Positions 17,629 to 25,810 of a stretch of DNA of 64,000 nt are shown here, piece after piece. The notes under the pieces were generated by a model. That model made no database searches. It was given only the letters and a program-made list of their open reading frames with translations, and had not been told where the DNA came from. Origin of the DNA: Pseudomonas turukhanskensis (lineage in GTDB: Bacteria > Pseudomonadota > Gammaproteobacteria > Pseudomonadales > Pseudomonadaceae); the NCBI RefSeq assembly GCF_027922365.1, contig NZ_BSFN01000004.1:248001-312000 (forward strand), read 5' to 3'. The translations under genes were made by a program, and so were the position numbers. How positions within the stretch are numbered: position 1 is the stretch's first letter; every line of letters begins with the position of its first letter.

Positions 17629-17691
17629 ATCGAGGCTGAAGCCTCTCCTACAGGGGCGTACATTCCTTGTAGGAGAGGCTTCAGCCTCGAT
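17629..17691. repeat. Paired inverted REP elements (BIME-like)
   Basis: Two nearly perfect REP copies in opposite orientation: ATCGAGGCTGAAGCCTCTCC then TACAGG at 17629-17654, and TTGTAGGAGAGGCTTCAGCC then TCGAT at 17667-17691. It lies between the convergent genes atoE and the DUF2242 lipoprotein gene and could act as a transcription or mRNA-decay barrier. Confidence 0.88.
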
Positions 17692-17704
17692 CTTTGATCT
17701 TCAG

Positions 17705-18589
17705 TTATTGCGCAGCAGGCGCTGCTTCTTCAGTACCGTCGACCGCCGGCGCCGGCTCTACCACGTCCGCCGGCGTTTCGGTCATTGGCTGTTCAACCAC
17801 GGGCGGCGCAGCTTGCAGCGCGGCGGCATCCGGGGTGGTGTCGGCTGGAGCCGGGGTTGGTTCGCTGATGGGCAACTCCGGCGCCATGGGCTCCACCACA
17901 GGCTCGGTCACAGGGTCCACCACAGGCGTGGCAGCCGGCTCGATCACTGGCGTCACCACTTCCTGAGTCACCGGTGCAGTGGCAGGCGCCAATGCCTGGG
18001 GTTCCGGAATACCCAGGTCTTGCTGCGGGGCCGCCGGTGCCACGGGTTCAGCTGGTTTCACCTGTGGCGGCAAGAACAGTTCAACCAGGGCAAAAAAGCG
18101 CTCGTAGAACTTGGCCGAGGACACCGTTTCACTGGCCACTTTCACCAGCGAGTCGTCGGTGGAGCCGATCGGCATCGACACCGAACCCAGCACGCCCACC
18201 CCGAGGCTCGCGGAGTTGTTCAGCTTTTTCAGCGCATAACGGTCCTGCAGGGCGTTGGCGAACATGGTGGAGTGGTGGTCGCTGGTACCGCCATCGGTGC
18301 ACACCACGTTGAAGCTGATTTCCAGGTGGTTGTCGCCGCTTTGCTGGAAGCTCTTATGGCCGCTGACCTGTTTGGGGTCGGCGCTGGTGATGATGTAGCC
18401 CTGGCTCAGCAGTGCGCGGCGCGCGGCCTCGCAAGACACCGCGTCGCTGCTGCTGTAGTTGCGCGAGAAGGTGCCGGAGTCGGCGAAGTCTTCGTGCTCA
18501 TAGACGGCGGTGTTGTTCGAGGAACAGCCGGCAGCGCCTGCCAGCACCAGCGCCAGGGCGGCGCACTGCAGAGGGAATGGTTTGAACAT
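17705..18589 (-). CDS. DUF2242-type lipoprotein with Pro/Val/Glu-rich tail
   Basis: A 294-residue lipoprotein of unknown function. The lipobox LAGAAGC places the acylated Cys at residue 22. Residues 25-170 form the conserved DUF2242-like domain (DFADSGTFSRNYSSSDAVSCEAARRALLSQGYIITS). From about 178 to the end the protein is low-complexity, with short repeats such as EPVVEP, TPVVDP and VTEPVV and many acidic residues, probably an extended tail crossing the periplasm or cell wall. The start at 18589 follows GGACC. It is transcribed alone. Confidence 0.8.
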   Translation of the reverse strand: MFKPFPLQCAALALVLAGAAGCSSNNTAVYEHEDFADSGTFSRNYSSSDAVSCEAARRALLSQGYIITSADPKQVSGHKSFQQSGDNHLEISFNVVCTDGGTSDHHSTMFANALQDRYALKKLNNSASLGVGVLGSVSMPIGSTDDSLVKVASETVSSAKFYERFFALVELFLPPQVKPAEPVAPAAPQQDLGIPEPQALAPATAPVTQEVVTPVIEPAATPVVDPVTEPVVEPMAPELPISEPTPAPADTTPDAAALQAAPPVVEQPMTETPADVVEPAPAVDGTEEAAPAAQ

Positions 18590-18759
18590 TGAGGGTCCGG
18601 GCCAAAAGTAATGCTTGGCCTATTGTGCCTTAGAAAACTCCTACATGGTGTTTCGCTATTCATACAGATCGTAAGGCGCTAAATCCTACGCAGCGGTCCG
18701 GCTACAGTTCTAAACATTTCTCCTCTTGCGCGTTGCGGGCAGGGCGTGGAATAGTCCAA

Positions 18760-18775
18760 CCAAGCAAGTGCTTGG
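18760..18775. promoter_or_regulatory. Palindrome upstream of the acyl-CoA ligase operon
   Basis: CCAAGCA-AG-TGCTTGG is a perfect 7-base inverted repeat with a 2-base centre, flanked by CCAAC and TTTGG that extend the symmetry. It lies 65 bases before the GTG start of the ligase gene, a position and shape typical for a TetR-family repressor site. No such repressor gene is in the window. Confidence 0.5.
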
Positions 18776-18839
18776 TTTGGTTTTAAAACGTTCTGCTCTG
18801 CATGTTGTTTCCCCATAAAAATAATTAGGAGGAGGCCCT

Positions 18840-20507
18840 GTGACGAATGCTGCCGTTTTGCCCTTAGAGATTTTCTTCCAGCGCGAAGCGCGCCACCCGA
18901 ACAAGCGCTATATGGTCCAGCCGCTGCCCGGCGGCCAGGTGCTGGAGCTGAGTTGGTCGGATGTCGGCGACCAGGCCCGGCGCGCCGCCAACTGGCTGCG
19001 GGCCCAGGACCTGCCAGCCGGTAGCCGCATTGCGCTGGTGTCCAAGAACTGTGCGCACTGGATCGTCACCGACCTGGCGATCTGGATGGCTGGTCATGTG
19101 TCGGTGCCGCTGTACCCCAACCTCACGGCCGACTCTGTACGCCAGGTGCTGACCCATTCCGAGGCTGCACTGGTGTTCGTCGGCAAGCTCGATGACTGGG
19201 CCGCCATGGCCCCGGGCGTCCCCGAAGGCATTCGCACCATCGCCTTGCCGCTGCACCCTGAGGGCAACTTCGATGTGCAATGGAGCGACTTGCAGGCCTG
19301 CACGCCGATTCGCGACAACCCCATTGGCGGCCACGACCACCTCGCCACCATCGTCTACACCTCCGGCACCACCGGCACGCCAAAGGGCGTGATGCATAAC
19401 TTCGGCAACTTCGCCTTCGCCGCCGGCCATGGCACCGAGCTGTTCCAGGCCACCGAAGACGATCGGCTGTTGTCGTACCTGCCGCTGTGCCATGTGGCCG
19501 AGCGCATGTTCGTGGAACTGAATTCGCTGTATGCCGGCGAGACCGTGTTTTTTGCCGAAAGCCTGGACACCTTCCTGGTCGACCTGCGCCGCGCCCGGCC
19601 GACGCTGATCTTTGGCGTGCCGCGTATCTGGACCAAGTTCCAGATGGGCGTGTACAGCAAGATGCCCGCCGAGCGTTTGGATTTTCTGCTGAAAATCCCC
19701 TTTATCGGCAAACGCGTGGGCCACAAAGTGTTGGCCGGCCTGGGGCTGGATTCTGTGCGTTACGCGCTGTCCGGCGCCGCGCCGGTGCCCGAAGCCCTGC
19801 TGCACTGGTACCAGCGCCTGGGCCTGGATGTGCTCGAGGTGTACGGCATGACCGAGAACTGCGGCTACTCGCATATCTGCCGCAAGGGTAAAAACCGCCC
19901 CGGCTGGATCGGCCAGGCCAGCCCAGGCGTGGAGGTGCGTATCAGCGAGTTGGGCGAAGTGCAGGTGCGCAGCCCGGCAACCATGCAGGGCTACTACAAA
20001 GACCCGGAAAAAACCGCGGAAACCATTACCGAAGACGGCTTTTTACGCACTGGCGACAAAGGCGAGCAGGACAGCGAGCATTACCTGCGCCTGACCGGGC
20101 GGATCAAGGAAATCTTCAAGACCAGCAAAGGCAAATACGTGGCCCCGGCGCCCATTGAAAACCTGCTGGCGGTGCACCCGCGGATCGAGCAGGTGTGCGT
20201 GGTGGGCGATGGCATGCCGCAACCGATGGCGCTCTGTGTGCTCTCGGATGTGGGGCGTGAAGAAGCCTTGAATGGCTCGCGGCCGGCCCTGGAAGGCAGC
20301 TTTAAAACGCTGCTGGCCGATGTGAATGCCGCCCTGGATAAACACGAACAGCTCAGCGGCCTGATTCTGCTCAAGGAAGTGTGGGCAGTGGACAACGGCT
20401 TTCTGACGCCTACCTTGAAGATCAAACGCAGTGTGGTGGAAGACGCCTATGCCGGGCGCTTTGCCGAATGGTCCGGGCGGCGCGAAGCGTTGGTCTGGCA
20501 TGATTGA
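18840..20507 (+). CDS. AMP-binding acyl-CoA synthetase (FadD/ACSL-like)
   Basis: Adenylate-forming ligase of 555 residues that should activate a fatty or other carboxylic acid to its CoA thioester. The ATP-binding loop is YTSGTTGTPKG (173-183), followed by SYLPLCHVAER, VYGMTENCGYSH, LRTGDKG and the RIKEIFKTSKGKYVAPAPIEN hinge, the pattern of long-chain acyl-CoA synthetases. The GTG start has a strong AGGAGGAGG site. It heads a co-directional group with a thioesterase 12 bases later, two hydrolases, a GST-like gene and a DUF4892 gene. A similar gene order exists around PA1617-PA1624 of PAO1 as I recall it. Confidence 0.9.
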   Translation: MTNAAVLPLEIFFQREARHPNKRYMVQPLPGGQVLELSWSDVGDQARRAANWLRAQDLPAGSRIALVSKNCAHWIVTDLAIWMAGHVSVPLYPNLTADSVRQVLTHSEAALVFVGKLDDWAAMAPGVPEGIRTIALPLHPEGNFDVQWSDLQACTPIRDNPIGGHDHLATIVYTSGTTGTPKGVMHNFGNFAFAAGHGTELFQATEDDRLLSYLPLCHVAERMFVELNSLYAGETVFFAESLDTFLVDLRRARPTLIFGVPRIWTKFQMGVYSKMPAERLDFLLKIPFIGKRVGHKVLAGLGLDSVRYALSGAAPVPEALLHWYQRLGLDVLEVYGMTENCGYSHICRKGKNRPGWIGQASPGVEVRISELGEVQVRSPATMQGYYKDPEKTAETITEDGFLRTGDKGEQDSEHYLRLTGRIKEIFKTSKGKYVAPAPIENLLAVHPRIEQVCVVGDGMPQPMALCVLSDVGREEALNGSRPALEGSFKTLLADVNAALDKHEQLSGLILLKEVWAVDNGFLTPTLKIKRSVVEDAYAGRFAEWSGRREALVWHD

Positions 20508-20519
20508 TAAGGAGTTGGC

Positions 20520-20963
20520 ATGAGTCTGTGGCGCACCACCCCGGATTTGCAGGCACTGAACGACCTGCGCAAAAACACCATCAACGAGACGCTGGACGTG
20601 CGTTTCGATGCGTTTGATGAGGAGTCGATTACCGCCAGTATCGTGGTCGACGCACGTACTCACCAACCCTACGGCCTGCTGCATGGCGGCGCCTCGGTGG
20701 TGCTGGCCGAAACCCTGGGCAGCACCGCCAGCTACCTGTGCATCGACACCAGCCAGTTCTACTGCGTGGGCCTTGAGGTGAACGCCAACCACCTGCGCGG
20801 CGTGCGCAGTGGCCGGGTGACGGCGGTGGCGCGGCCGGTGCACTTGGGGCGCACCACCCACGTGTGGGACATTCGTCTGAGCGGTGAGGACGGCAAGCCC
20901 AGCTGCATTTCGCGGCTGACCATGGCAATTGTGCCGCTGGGGAATATGCCGCCACCGGTGTGA
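20520..20963 (+). CDS. Hotdog-fold acyl-CoA thioesterase (PaaI/YdiI-like)
   Basis: A 147-residue single hotdog domain. The active-site helix segment THQPYGLLHGGASVVLAETLGS carries the conserved HGG and the Glu used by the 4-hydroxybenzoyl-CoA thioesterase/YdiI group; the core strand is VGLEVNANHLRGVRSGRVTAVA. It should hydrolyse CoA thioesters in the cytoplasm. AAGGAG precedes ATG 20520, 12 bases after the ligase stop, so the two enzymes are likely coexpressed and act on related acyl-CoAs. Confidence 0.88.
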   Translation: MSLWRTTPDLQALNDLRKNTINETLDVRFDAFDEESITASIVVDARTHQPYGLLHGGASVVLAETLGSTASYLCIDTSQFYCVGLEVNANHLRGVRSGRVTAVARPVHLGRTTHVWDIRLSGEDGKPSCISRLTMAIVPLGNMPPPV

Positions 20964-20990
20964 ATGGACACGCATTTTTGGCTATCAACA

Positions 20991-21095
20991 CCGTCATCCC
21001 TGCGCAGGCAGGGATCCAGAATTTCGGAGCGAGCTCCGTATTCCTGCAAGACGCTGGATCCCGAATCGTCGAACCGCGGCCTGTGCAGGGATGGC
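20991..21095. repeat. CGTCATCCCTGCG...GCAGGGATGGC intergenic element
   Basis: An element with hairpin-forming ends: CCGTCATCCCTGCGCAGGCA continues GGGATCCAG at the left, and CTGGATCCC (21053-21061) with GTGCAGGGATGGC at the right. It resembles the small palindromic CGTCATTCCCGCG-type repeats found in many proteobacteria. It interrupts the lipid operon between the thioesterase and the first hydrolase. Confidence 0.72.
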
Positions 21096-21235
21096 GCAGT
21101 TGGTCGATGGCACGGCACGCAACCCCGGGCTTATGCCCCTGGCCGTATCGCCATCATTCCCGGCAGTTACGGTCATTGCCGGCCACGGCCTGCATGCGGA
21201 CAATCGCCTGAGTCTTGTTTCTGGAATTTCCGTGT

Positions 21236-22036
21236 ATGCCGCAACCGGTATTTTTCGCCCACGCCAATGGCTTTCCTTCGGCCACCTACGGCAAGTTGTT
21301 TGCCGCCCTGGCGCCGGATTATCACGTGCTGCATTTGCCGCAGCATGGCCACGACCCGCGTTTTCCGGTGAATGACAACTGGGGCAACCTGGTCGACGAG
21401 CTGGTGCACCACCTGCGCGAATTAGCGGAGCCAGTGTGGGGTGTCGGCCACTCCCTGGGCGGTGTGCTGCATTACCACGCGGCCTTGCGCCACCCGGAGC
21501 TATACCGTGGGGTGGTGATGCTGGACTCGCCGGTGCTGACCCTGGCCGACCGCATCGTCATTCGCGCCGCCAAACGCTTCGGGTTTATCGACCGTATTAC
21601 CCCGGCTGGCCGCACCTTGGGGCGGCGTGAGGCGTTCAGCGATTTTGCCGAAGCCCGTGATTATTTCTCGGCCAAAAGCTTGTTCCGCCGTTTCGACCCC
21701 GAATGCCTGGACGCCTATGTGCAACATGGCCTGCAGGCCGATGGTGAAGGCCTGCGTCTGCTGTTCGACGCGGCTACCGAAATCAGCATTTACCGCAGCG
21801 TGCCGCACCACAATCCTGGCCGCCCGCAGCAGTTGCAGGTGCCGCTGGCCATGGTGCGCGGCCGCCACAGCCGCGTAGTGTTGCCGCACCACACGCGCTC
21901 CATCCGGCGCCTGGCGCATTGCCAATACCTCACGCTGCCAGGCGGGCATATGTTTCCGCTGGAGCGCCCGCAAGCCACTGCTGACCTTTTGAAAACCCTG
22001 TTCGACCGTTGGCAAGCCCGCCTGGAGACCGCATGA
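21236..22036 (+). CDS. Alpha/beta hydrolase
   Basis: A 266-residue hydrolase without signal peptide. The nucleophile elbow is GHSLGG (Ser73), the oxyanion region is FFAHANGF, and the C-terminal catalytic His lies in LPGGHMFPLERP. I chose ATG 21236; an upstream TTG (21215) adds seven residues. Its stop overlaps the start of a second alpha/beta hydrolase by ATGA. The substrate is unknown; the context of acyl-CoA ligase and thioesterase points to esters or lipids. Confidence 0.86.
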   Translation: MPQPVFFAHANGFPSATYGKLFAALAPDYHVLHLPQHGHDPRFPVNDNWGNLVDELVHHLRELAEPVWGVGHSLGGVLHYHAALRHPELYRGVVMLDSPVLTLADRIVIRAAKRFGFIDRITPAGRTLGRREAFSDFAEARDYFSAKSLFRRFDPECLDAYVQHGLQADGEGLRLLFDAATEISIYRSVPHHNPGRPQQLQVPLAMVRGRHSRVVLPHHTRSIRRLAHCQYLTLPGGHMFPLERPQATADLLKTLFDRWQARLETA

Positions 22037-22896
22037 ATTATTCCTTCGAAGAAGTCCGCCTGAGCCTGCCGCATATCGAGCTGTCGGCCCACGTATTCGG
22101 GCCGGAGGACGGCAAGCCGGTGATTGCCCTGCACGGTTGGCTGGATAACGCCATGAGCTTTGCCCGCCTGGCGCCCAAGCTAAATGGACTGCGCATCATC
22201 GCCCTCGATTTCGCCGGCCACGGCCATTCTGACCACCGCCCGGCCGGCGCCCATTACCAGCTGTGGGACTACGCCTACGACGTGCTGCTGGTGGCCGAGC
22301 AGTTCGGCTGGCAGCGCTTTTCTCTGTTGGGGCATTCGATGGGCGCGATTGTGTCGGTGTTGTTGGCCGGTGCCATGCCCGAGCGCATCGAACGCCTGGC
22401 GCTGATCGACGGCCTGATTCCATTTACCGGTGAAGCTGAAGCGGCGCCGGCCAAACTGGGCTCGGCGCTGCGTGAGCAACTGGCGCTGGCCGGTAAGCGC
22501 AAACCGGTGTACGAGAAGGTGGAGCAGGCTGTTAAAGCGCGGATGAAAGGCGTCGGCGGTGTCAGCCTGGAAGCTGCGCAACTGTTGGCCCAGCGCGGCC
22601 TGATGCCGGTGCCCGGTGGCTATACCTGGCGCACCGACAGCCGCCTGACGTTGCCATCGCCGCTGCGTTTTACCCAGGCGCATACCGAGGTGTTTGTGCG
22701 CAGCGTGGCCTGCCCAGCCTGCCTGGTGGTGGCCGAGGGCGGCATGCTGCATGCGCAGCCGCAAGTGGTGAGTTCCCTGGAAGGCACGCCAATCAAGGTA
22801 GAACGTCTGGCCGGCGGCCATCACCTGCACCTGGATGACGAAGCCGGCGCGCAAGCGGTAGCAGACTGTTTCAATAGGTTTTTCGCTGCGCCTTGA
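22033..22896 (+). CDS. Alpha/beta hydrolase (second, coupled)
   Basis: A 287-residue cytoplasmic hydrolase, only distantly like the one before it. Conserved parts are the HGWLDNAMSF oxyanion loop, the GHGHSDHRP segment, nucleophile GHSMG (Ser102) and late AGGHHLHLD carrying the catalytic His. The start ATG 22033 overlaps the preceding stop and has GGAG upstream. Related enzymes include esterases and epoxide or haloalkane hydrolases; no specific activity can be assigned. Confidence 0.86.
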   Translation: MNYSFEEVRLSLPHIELSAHVFGPEDGKPVIALHGWLDNAMSFARLAPKLNGLRIIALDFAGHGHSDHRPAGAHYQLWDYAYDVLLVAEQFGWQRFSLLGHSMGAIVSVLLAGAMPERIERLALIDGLIPFTGEAEAAPAKLGSALREQLALAGKRKPVYEKVEQAVKARMKGVGGVSLEAAQLLAQRGLMPVPGGYTWRTDSRLTLPSPLRFTQAHTEVFVRSVACPACLVVAEGGMLHAQPQVVSSLEGTPIKVERLAGGHHLHLDDEAGAQAVADCFNRFFAAP

Positions 22897-22954
22897 CTTG
22901 CCTGGGCCAACTGCGGAGGCTGGGCAGCTTCCGCTTGGCTGACAGGGAATTGCC

Positions 22955-23620
22955 ATGATCGATCTCTACACGGCTGCTACGCCCAATGGCCACAAAGCTT
23001 CCATCGCCCTCGAAGAGCTTGGGCTGACCTACCAGACCCATATCCTCAGCTTCGACAAGAAAGAGCAGAAAACCCCCGAGTTTCTCGCCATCAATCCCAA
23101 TGGCCGCATCCCGGCTATCGTGGACCGCAGCAATGATGACTTCGCGGTGTTCGAGTCGGGTGCCATTCTGGTTTACCTCGCCGAAAAGACCGGGCAATTG
23201 CTGCCGCAGGATGTCAAAGGCCGCTCCACTGTCATGCAGTGGCTGATGTTCCAAATGGGCGGCGTTGGCCCGATGCAGGGCCAGGCCAATGTGTTTTTCC
23301 GCTACTTTCCGGAAAAACTGCAAGGCGCCATTGACCGCTACCAACACGAAACCCGCCGGCTATACGAAGTGCTGGACGGGCAACTGGGCCGCCATGAATA
23401 CCTGGCGGGCGCCTACAGCATTGCCGATATCGCCACCTATCCTTGGGTATTGCGCCACGAATGGGCCGGCGTTTCGGTAGAGGGGCTTGAGCACCTGCAA
23501 CGCTGGTTGGCGGCAGTGGGTGAGCGGCCTGCCGTACAGCGCGGGTTGAATGTGCCGGCCACGACCATGGGCACGCCTGACAAGGTGGTGAAGTCCGCCC
23601 AAAGCATGCTGATCAAATGA
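22955..23620 (+). CDS. Nu-class glutathione S-transferase-like protein (YfcG/YghU type)
   Basis: A 221-residue two-domain protein: thioredoxin-like N domain (1-80) and helical C domain. The motif [14 protein letters not shown] (9-22) replaces the usual catalytic Tyr/Ser/Cys and is typical of YfcG/YghU disulfide-bond reductase-type GSTs; [11 protein letters not shown] contains the cis-Pro and [13 protein letters not shown] the glutathione-binding Glu-Ser. It probably reduces disulfides or peroxides with glutathione. It lies 58 bases downstream of the second hydrolase. Confidence 0.9.
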   Translation: MIDLYTAATPNGHKASIALEELGLTYQTHILSFDKKEQKTPEFLAINPNGRIPAIVDRSNDDFAVFESGAILVYLAEKTGQLLPQDVKGRSTVMQWLMFQMGGVGPMQGQANVFFRYFPEKLQGAIDRYQHETRRLYEVLDGQLGRHEYLAGAYSIADIATYPWVLRHEWAGVSVEGLEHLQRWLAAVGERPAVQRGLNVPATTMGTPDKVVKSAQSMLIK

Positions 23621-23644
23621 CATGCGGTTTAACGAGAAGAATTG

Positions 23645-24466
23645 ATGCGACTGCTTAGCCTGTTGGCGCCTGTTTTATTAGCGAGTTCTCTGGCAACTAC
23701 TGCCAGTGCTGCCGATCTGCCCGGTAGCCAGGATCTGGAAATACTGCCGCGTTTTCCCCGCGCCGAGATTGTGGATTTTCGCGATGTAGCCGTTCAGGAA
23801 CGCATTTACCCGCTGGGCTCCATCCGCCGAATCAGCGGCACCTTGCGCTATGAGCGGCAAGTCGACAGCCAGGGGCGCATGCGCTCGGTGACTTACGAAT
23901 TGCCGCCTGAACACACCTCCGGCCAAGCCTTTAACGCCGCCCGTGATGCGTTGCAGGCGCAGGGCGCCGAGCTGCTTTATTGGTGCGAGAGCCGTGAATG
24001 CGGCTCCGCGAGCCTGTGGGCCAACTCGGTGTTCGGTAACGCCAAGCTGCTAGGCGCCGAAGACCAGCAAGCTTATCTGCTGCTGCGCCTGGCCGAGCCC
24101 CAGCAAAACACGCTGGTGGCGCTGTACAGCATTACCCGCGGCAACCGCCGTGCGTATTTGCATGTGGAGCAACTCGATAACCAGGCCGCTCTCGGCGACT
24201 TGCTGCCCGGGCCCGCCACCTTGCTGCGCCAACTGCGCAATACCGGTGAACTGAATTTCGCCAGCCTTGATGGCGAGCCTTTGGCCGCTTGGGCCGAACT
24301 GCTGGGGCGCACGCTCAATCAGGACAGCACCTTACGCGTTAGCCTGGCGGGCAAATACGCTCAAGCGTGGCGCGACGCTTTGGTGGCCCAGCGGGTAAGG
24401 GCGGCACGGATGGAAATCGATTCAGCGCAAACAGACGGCCTATCCTTTAAGCTGCTGCGACCCTAA
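23645..24466 (+). CDS. DUF4892 exported protein
   Basis: A 273-residue exported protein with signal peptide (MRLLSLLAPVLLASSLATTASA, cleavage before ADLPGSQ). The DUF4892 region covers most of the rest: ILPRFPRAEIVDFRDVAVQE, RISGTLRYERQVDS, LYWCESRECGSASLWAN and a C-terminal GKYAQAWRDALVAQRV. Two close Cys residues (CESRECG) may form a disulfide. I used ATG 23645 with GAGAAG upstream rather than the TTG at 23642. Periplasmic or outer-membrane-associated role unknown; it closes the lipid-related block. Confidence 0.82.
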   Translation: MRLLSLLAPVLLASSLATTASAADLPGSQDLEILPRFPRAEIVDFRDVAVQERIYPLGSIRRISGTLRYERQVDSQGRMRSVTYELPPEHTSGQAFNAARDALQAQGAELLYWCESRECGSASLWANSVFGNAKLLGAEDQQAYLLLRLAEPQQNTLVALYSITRGNRRAYLHVEQLDNQAALGDLLPGPATLLRQLRNTGELNFASLDGEPLAAWAELLGRTLNQDSTLRVSLAGKYAQAWRDALVAQRVRAARMEIDSAQTDGLSFKLLRP

Positions 24467-24500
24467 GTTTCCTCGAGCGCTTTTGGGCTAGAGTCAGGCA

Positions 24501-24562
24501 AGGCGAAATTACGTCAACACGCGCAACGTACTGCGGTACGTGAGAATTGTTGACCTGATTTC
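24501..24562. repeat. Long imperfect palindrome before the AI-2E permease gene
   Basis: Nested arms are GTCAACA (24513-24519) with TGTTGAC (24548-24554), ACGTAC with GTACGT around a TGCG loop in the centre, and GCGAAAT near the left end facing ATTTC at the right. The whole could fold as a cruciform or mRNA hairpin of about 60 bases. It resembles a mobile intergenic repeat rather than a terminator, as no T run follows. Confidence 0.65.
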
Positions 24563-24616
24563 AACGCAGCATGACCGACGCCCAGAAGATCGTCCCAAAC
24601 TGATTCGGAAATCCAG

Positions 24617-25684
24617 ATGCCTAATAATGACCGCTTGCTGGTCCAGATTCTGCTGCTTGCTCTTCTAGGTTCGGCACTCTGGGTGTTGGCGCCGTTCTTC
24701 TCCGCCTTGTTCTGGGGCGCCGTGCTGGCCTTCGCCAGTTGGCCGCTGATGCCGTTGCTGACTCGCTGGCTGGGCGGGCGCACGTCGCTGGCCGCTGGCA
24801 TTCTGACCGCAGGCTGGATGTTTTTGGTGGTTATTCCGCTGGTATGGCTGGGCTTTAACCTGTCGCACCATGTGCGCGATGCCGTCAACCTGGTCAAAGA
24901 CCTGCAAGTGCAAGGCTTGCCCGCGCCGCCCGAGTGGCTGGGCGGTGTGCCGTTGGTGGGCGAGCGTCTGGTGGGCTGGTGGATGACCATCGACCAGCAG
25001 GGCGCTGCGGTGTTTGCCAGCGTAAAACCCTACCTGGGCGAAGTGGGCAACTTTCTGCTGGCGCGCAGCGCCAAGATCGGCGGCGGCATGTTGGAGCTGA
25101 CGCTGAGCCTGGTGCTGGTGTTTTTCTTTTATCGCGACGGGCCGGCCCTGGCCGACCTGGTGCGCAAAGGCTTGCATCGGCTGATCGGCGAACGCGCCGA
25201 TTACTATCTGCACCTTATCGCCGGCACCGTGCAACGGGTGGTCAACGGCGTGATCGGCACGGCGGCGGCACAAGCCGTGCTGGCGCTGATCGGCTTCTGG
25301 ATTGCCGGTGTGCCGGGGGCGATTCTGCTTGGCATGCTCACCTTCGTATTCAGCCTGATTCCCATGGGGCCGCCGCTGGTGTGGATTCCCGCCACGGCCT
25401 GGCTGGCCTGGAAGGGCGAGTATGGCTATGCCATTTTCCTCGGCGTCTGGGGCACCTTTATTGTCAGCGGCGTGGACAACGTGCTCAAACCGTACCTGAT
25501 CAGCCGCGGCGGTAATCTGCCGTTGGTGGTGGTGCTGCTCGGGGTATTCGGTGGCTTGCTGGCGTTTGGTTTTATGGGGTTGTTCCTCGGCCCAACCCTG
25601 TTGGCTGTGGCTTACAGCTTGCTGAGCGATTGGGTGAAAACCGACCCGACCACGCCTACAGTGAAAATCGTAGAACAGCGATAA
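24617..25684 (+). CDS. AI-2E/PerM-family permease
   Basis: Membrane protein of 355 residues with seven or eight hydrophobic helices. The family hallmark is the long soluble loop after helix 3 (LSHHVRDAVNLVKDLQVQG) and conserved VLVFFFYRDGPALADLVRKG and LIPMGPPLVWIPATAWL. Relatives include the putative permeases PerM and TqsA, proposed exporters of autoinducer-2 or ions; the actual cargo is uncertain. The start is ATG 24617. A long palindrome lies just upstream and the gene is probably transcribed on its own. Confidence 0.88.
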   Translation: MPNNDRLLVQILLLALLGSALWVLAPFFSALFWGAVLAFASWPLMPLLTRWLGGRTSLAAGILTAGWMFLVVIPLVWLGFNLSHHVRDAVNLVKDLQVQGLPAPPEWLGGVPLVGERLVGWWMTIDQQGAAVFASVKPYLGEVGNFLLARSAKIGGGMLELTLSLVLVFFFYRDGPALADLVRKGLHRLIGERADYYLHLIAGTVQRVVNGVIGTAAAQAVLALIGFWIAGVPGAILLGMLTFVFSLIPMGPPLVWIPATAWLAWKGEYGYAIFLGVWGTFIVSGVDNVLKPYLISRGGNLPLVVVLLGVFGGLLAFGFMGLFLGPTLLAVAYSLLSDWVKTDPTTPTVKIVEQR

Positions 25685-25810
25685 GCGACACAGCGCGAGC
25701 AAGAGCGGCAGTGCTACTATCGCGGCCGCTTTCGCTGTGCCGCGCACCATGCGCGAAGGTTGTCTGCCAGGAAGGCACTACATAAACACGGACATTCGTT
25801 GAGTCGACTC

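Noticed and set aside
20964-21235. Short plus-strand frames across 20929-21375
   Set aside because: They run through the palindromic repeat and end inside the hydrolase gene; no coding signal.
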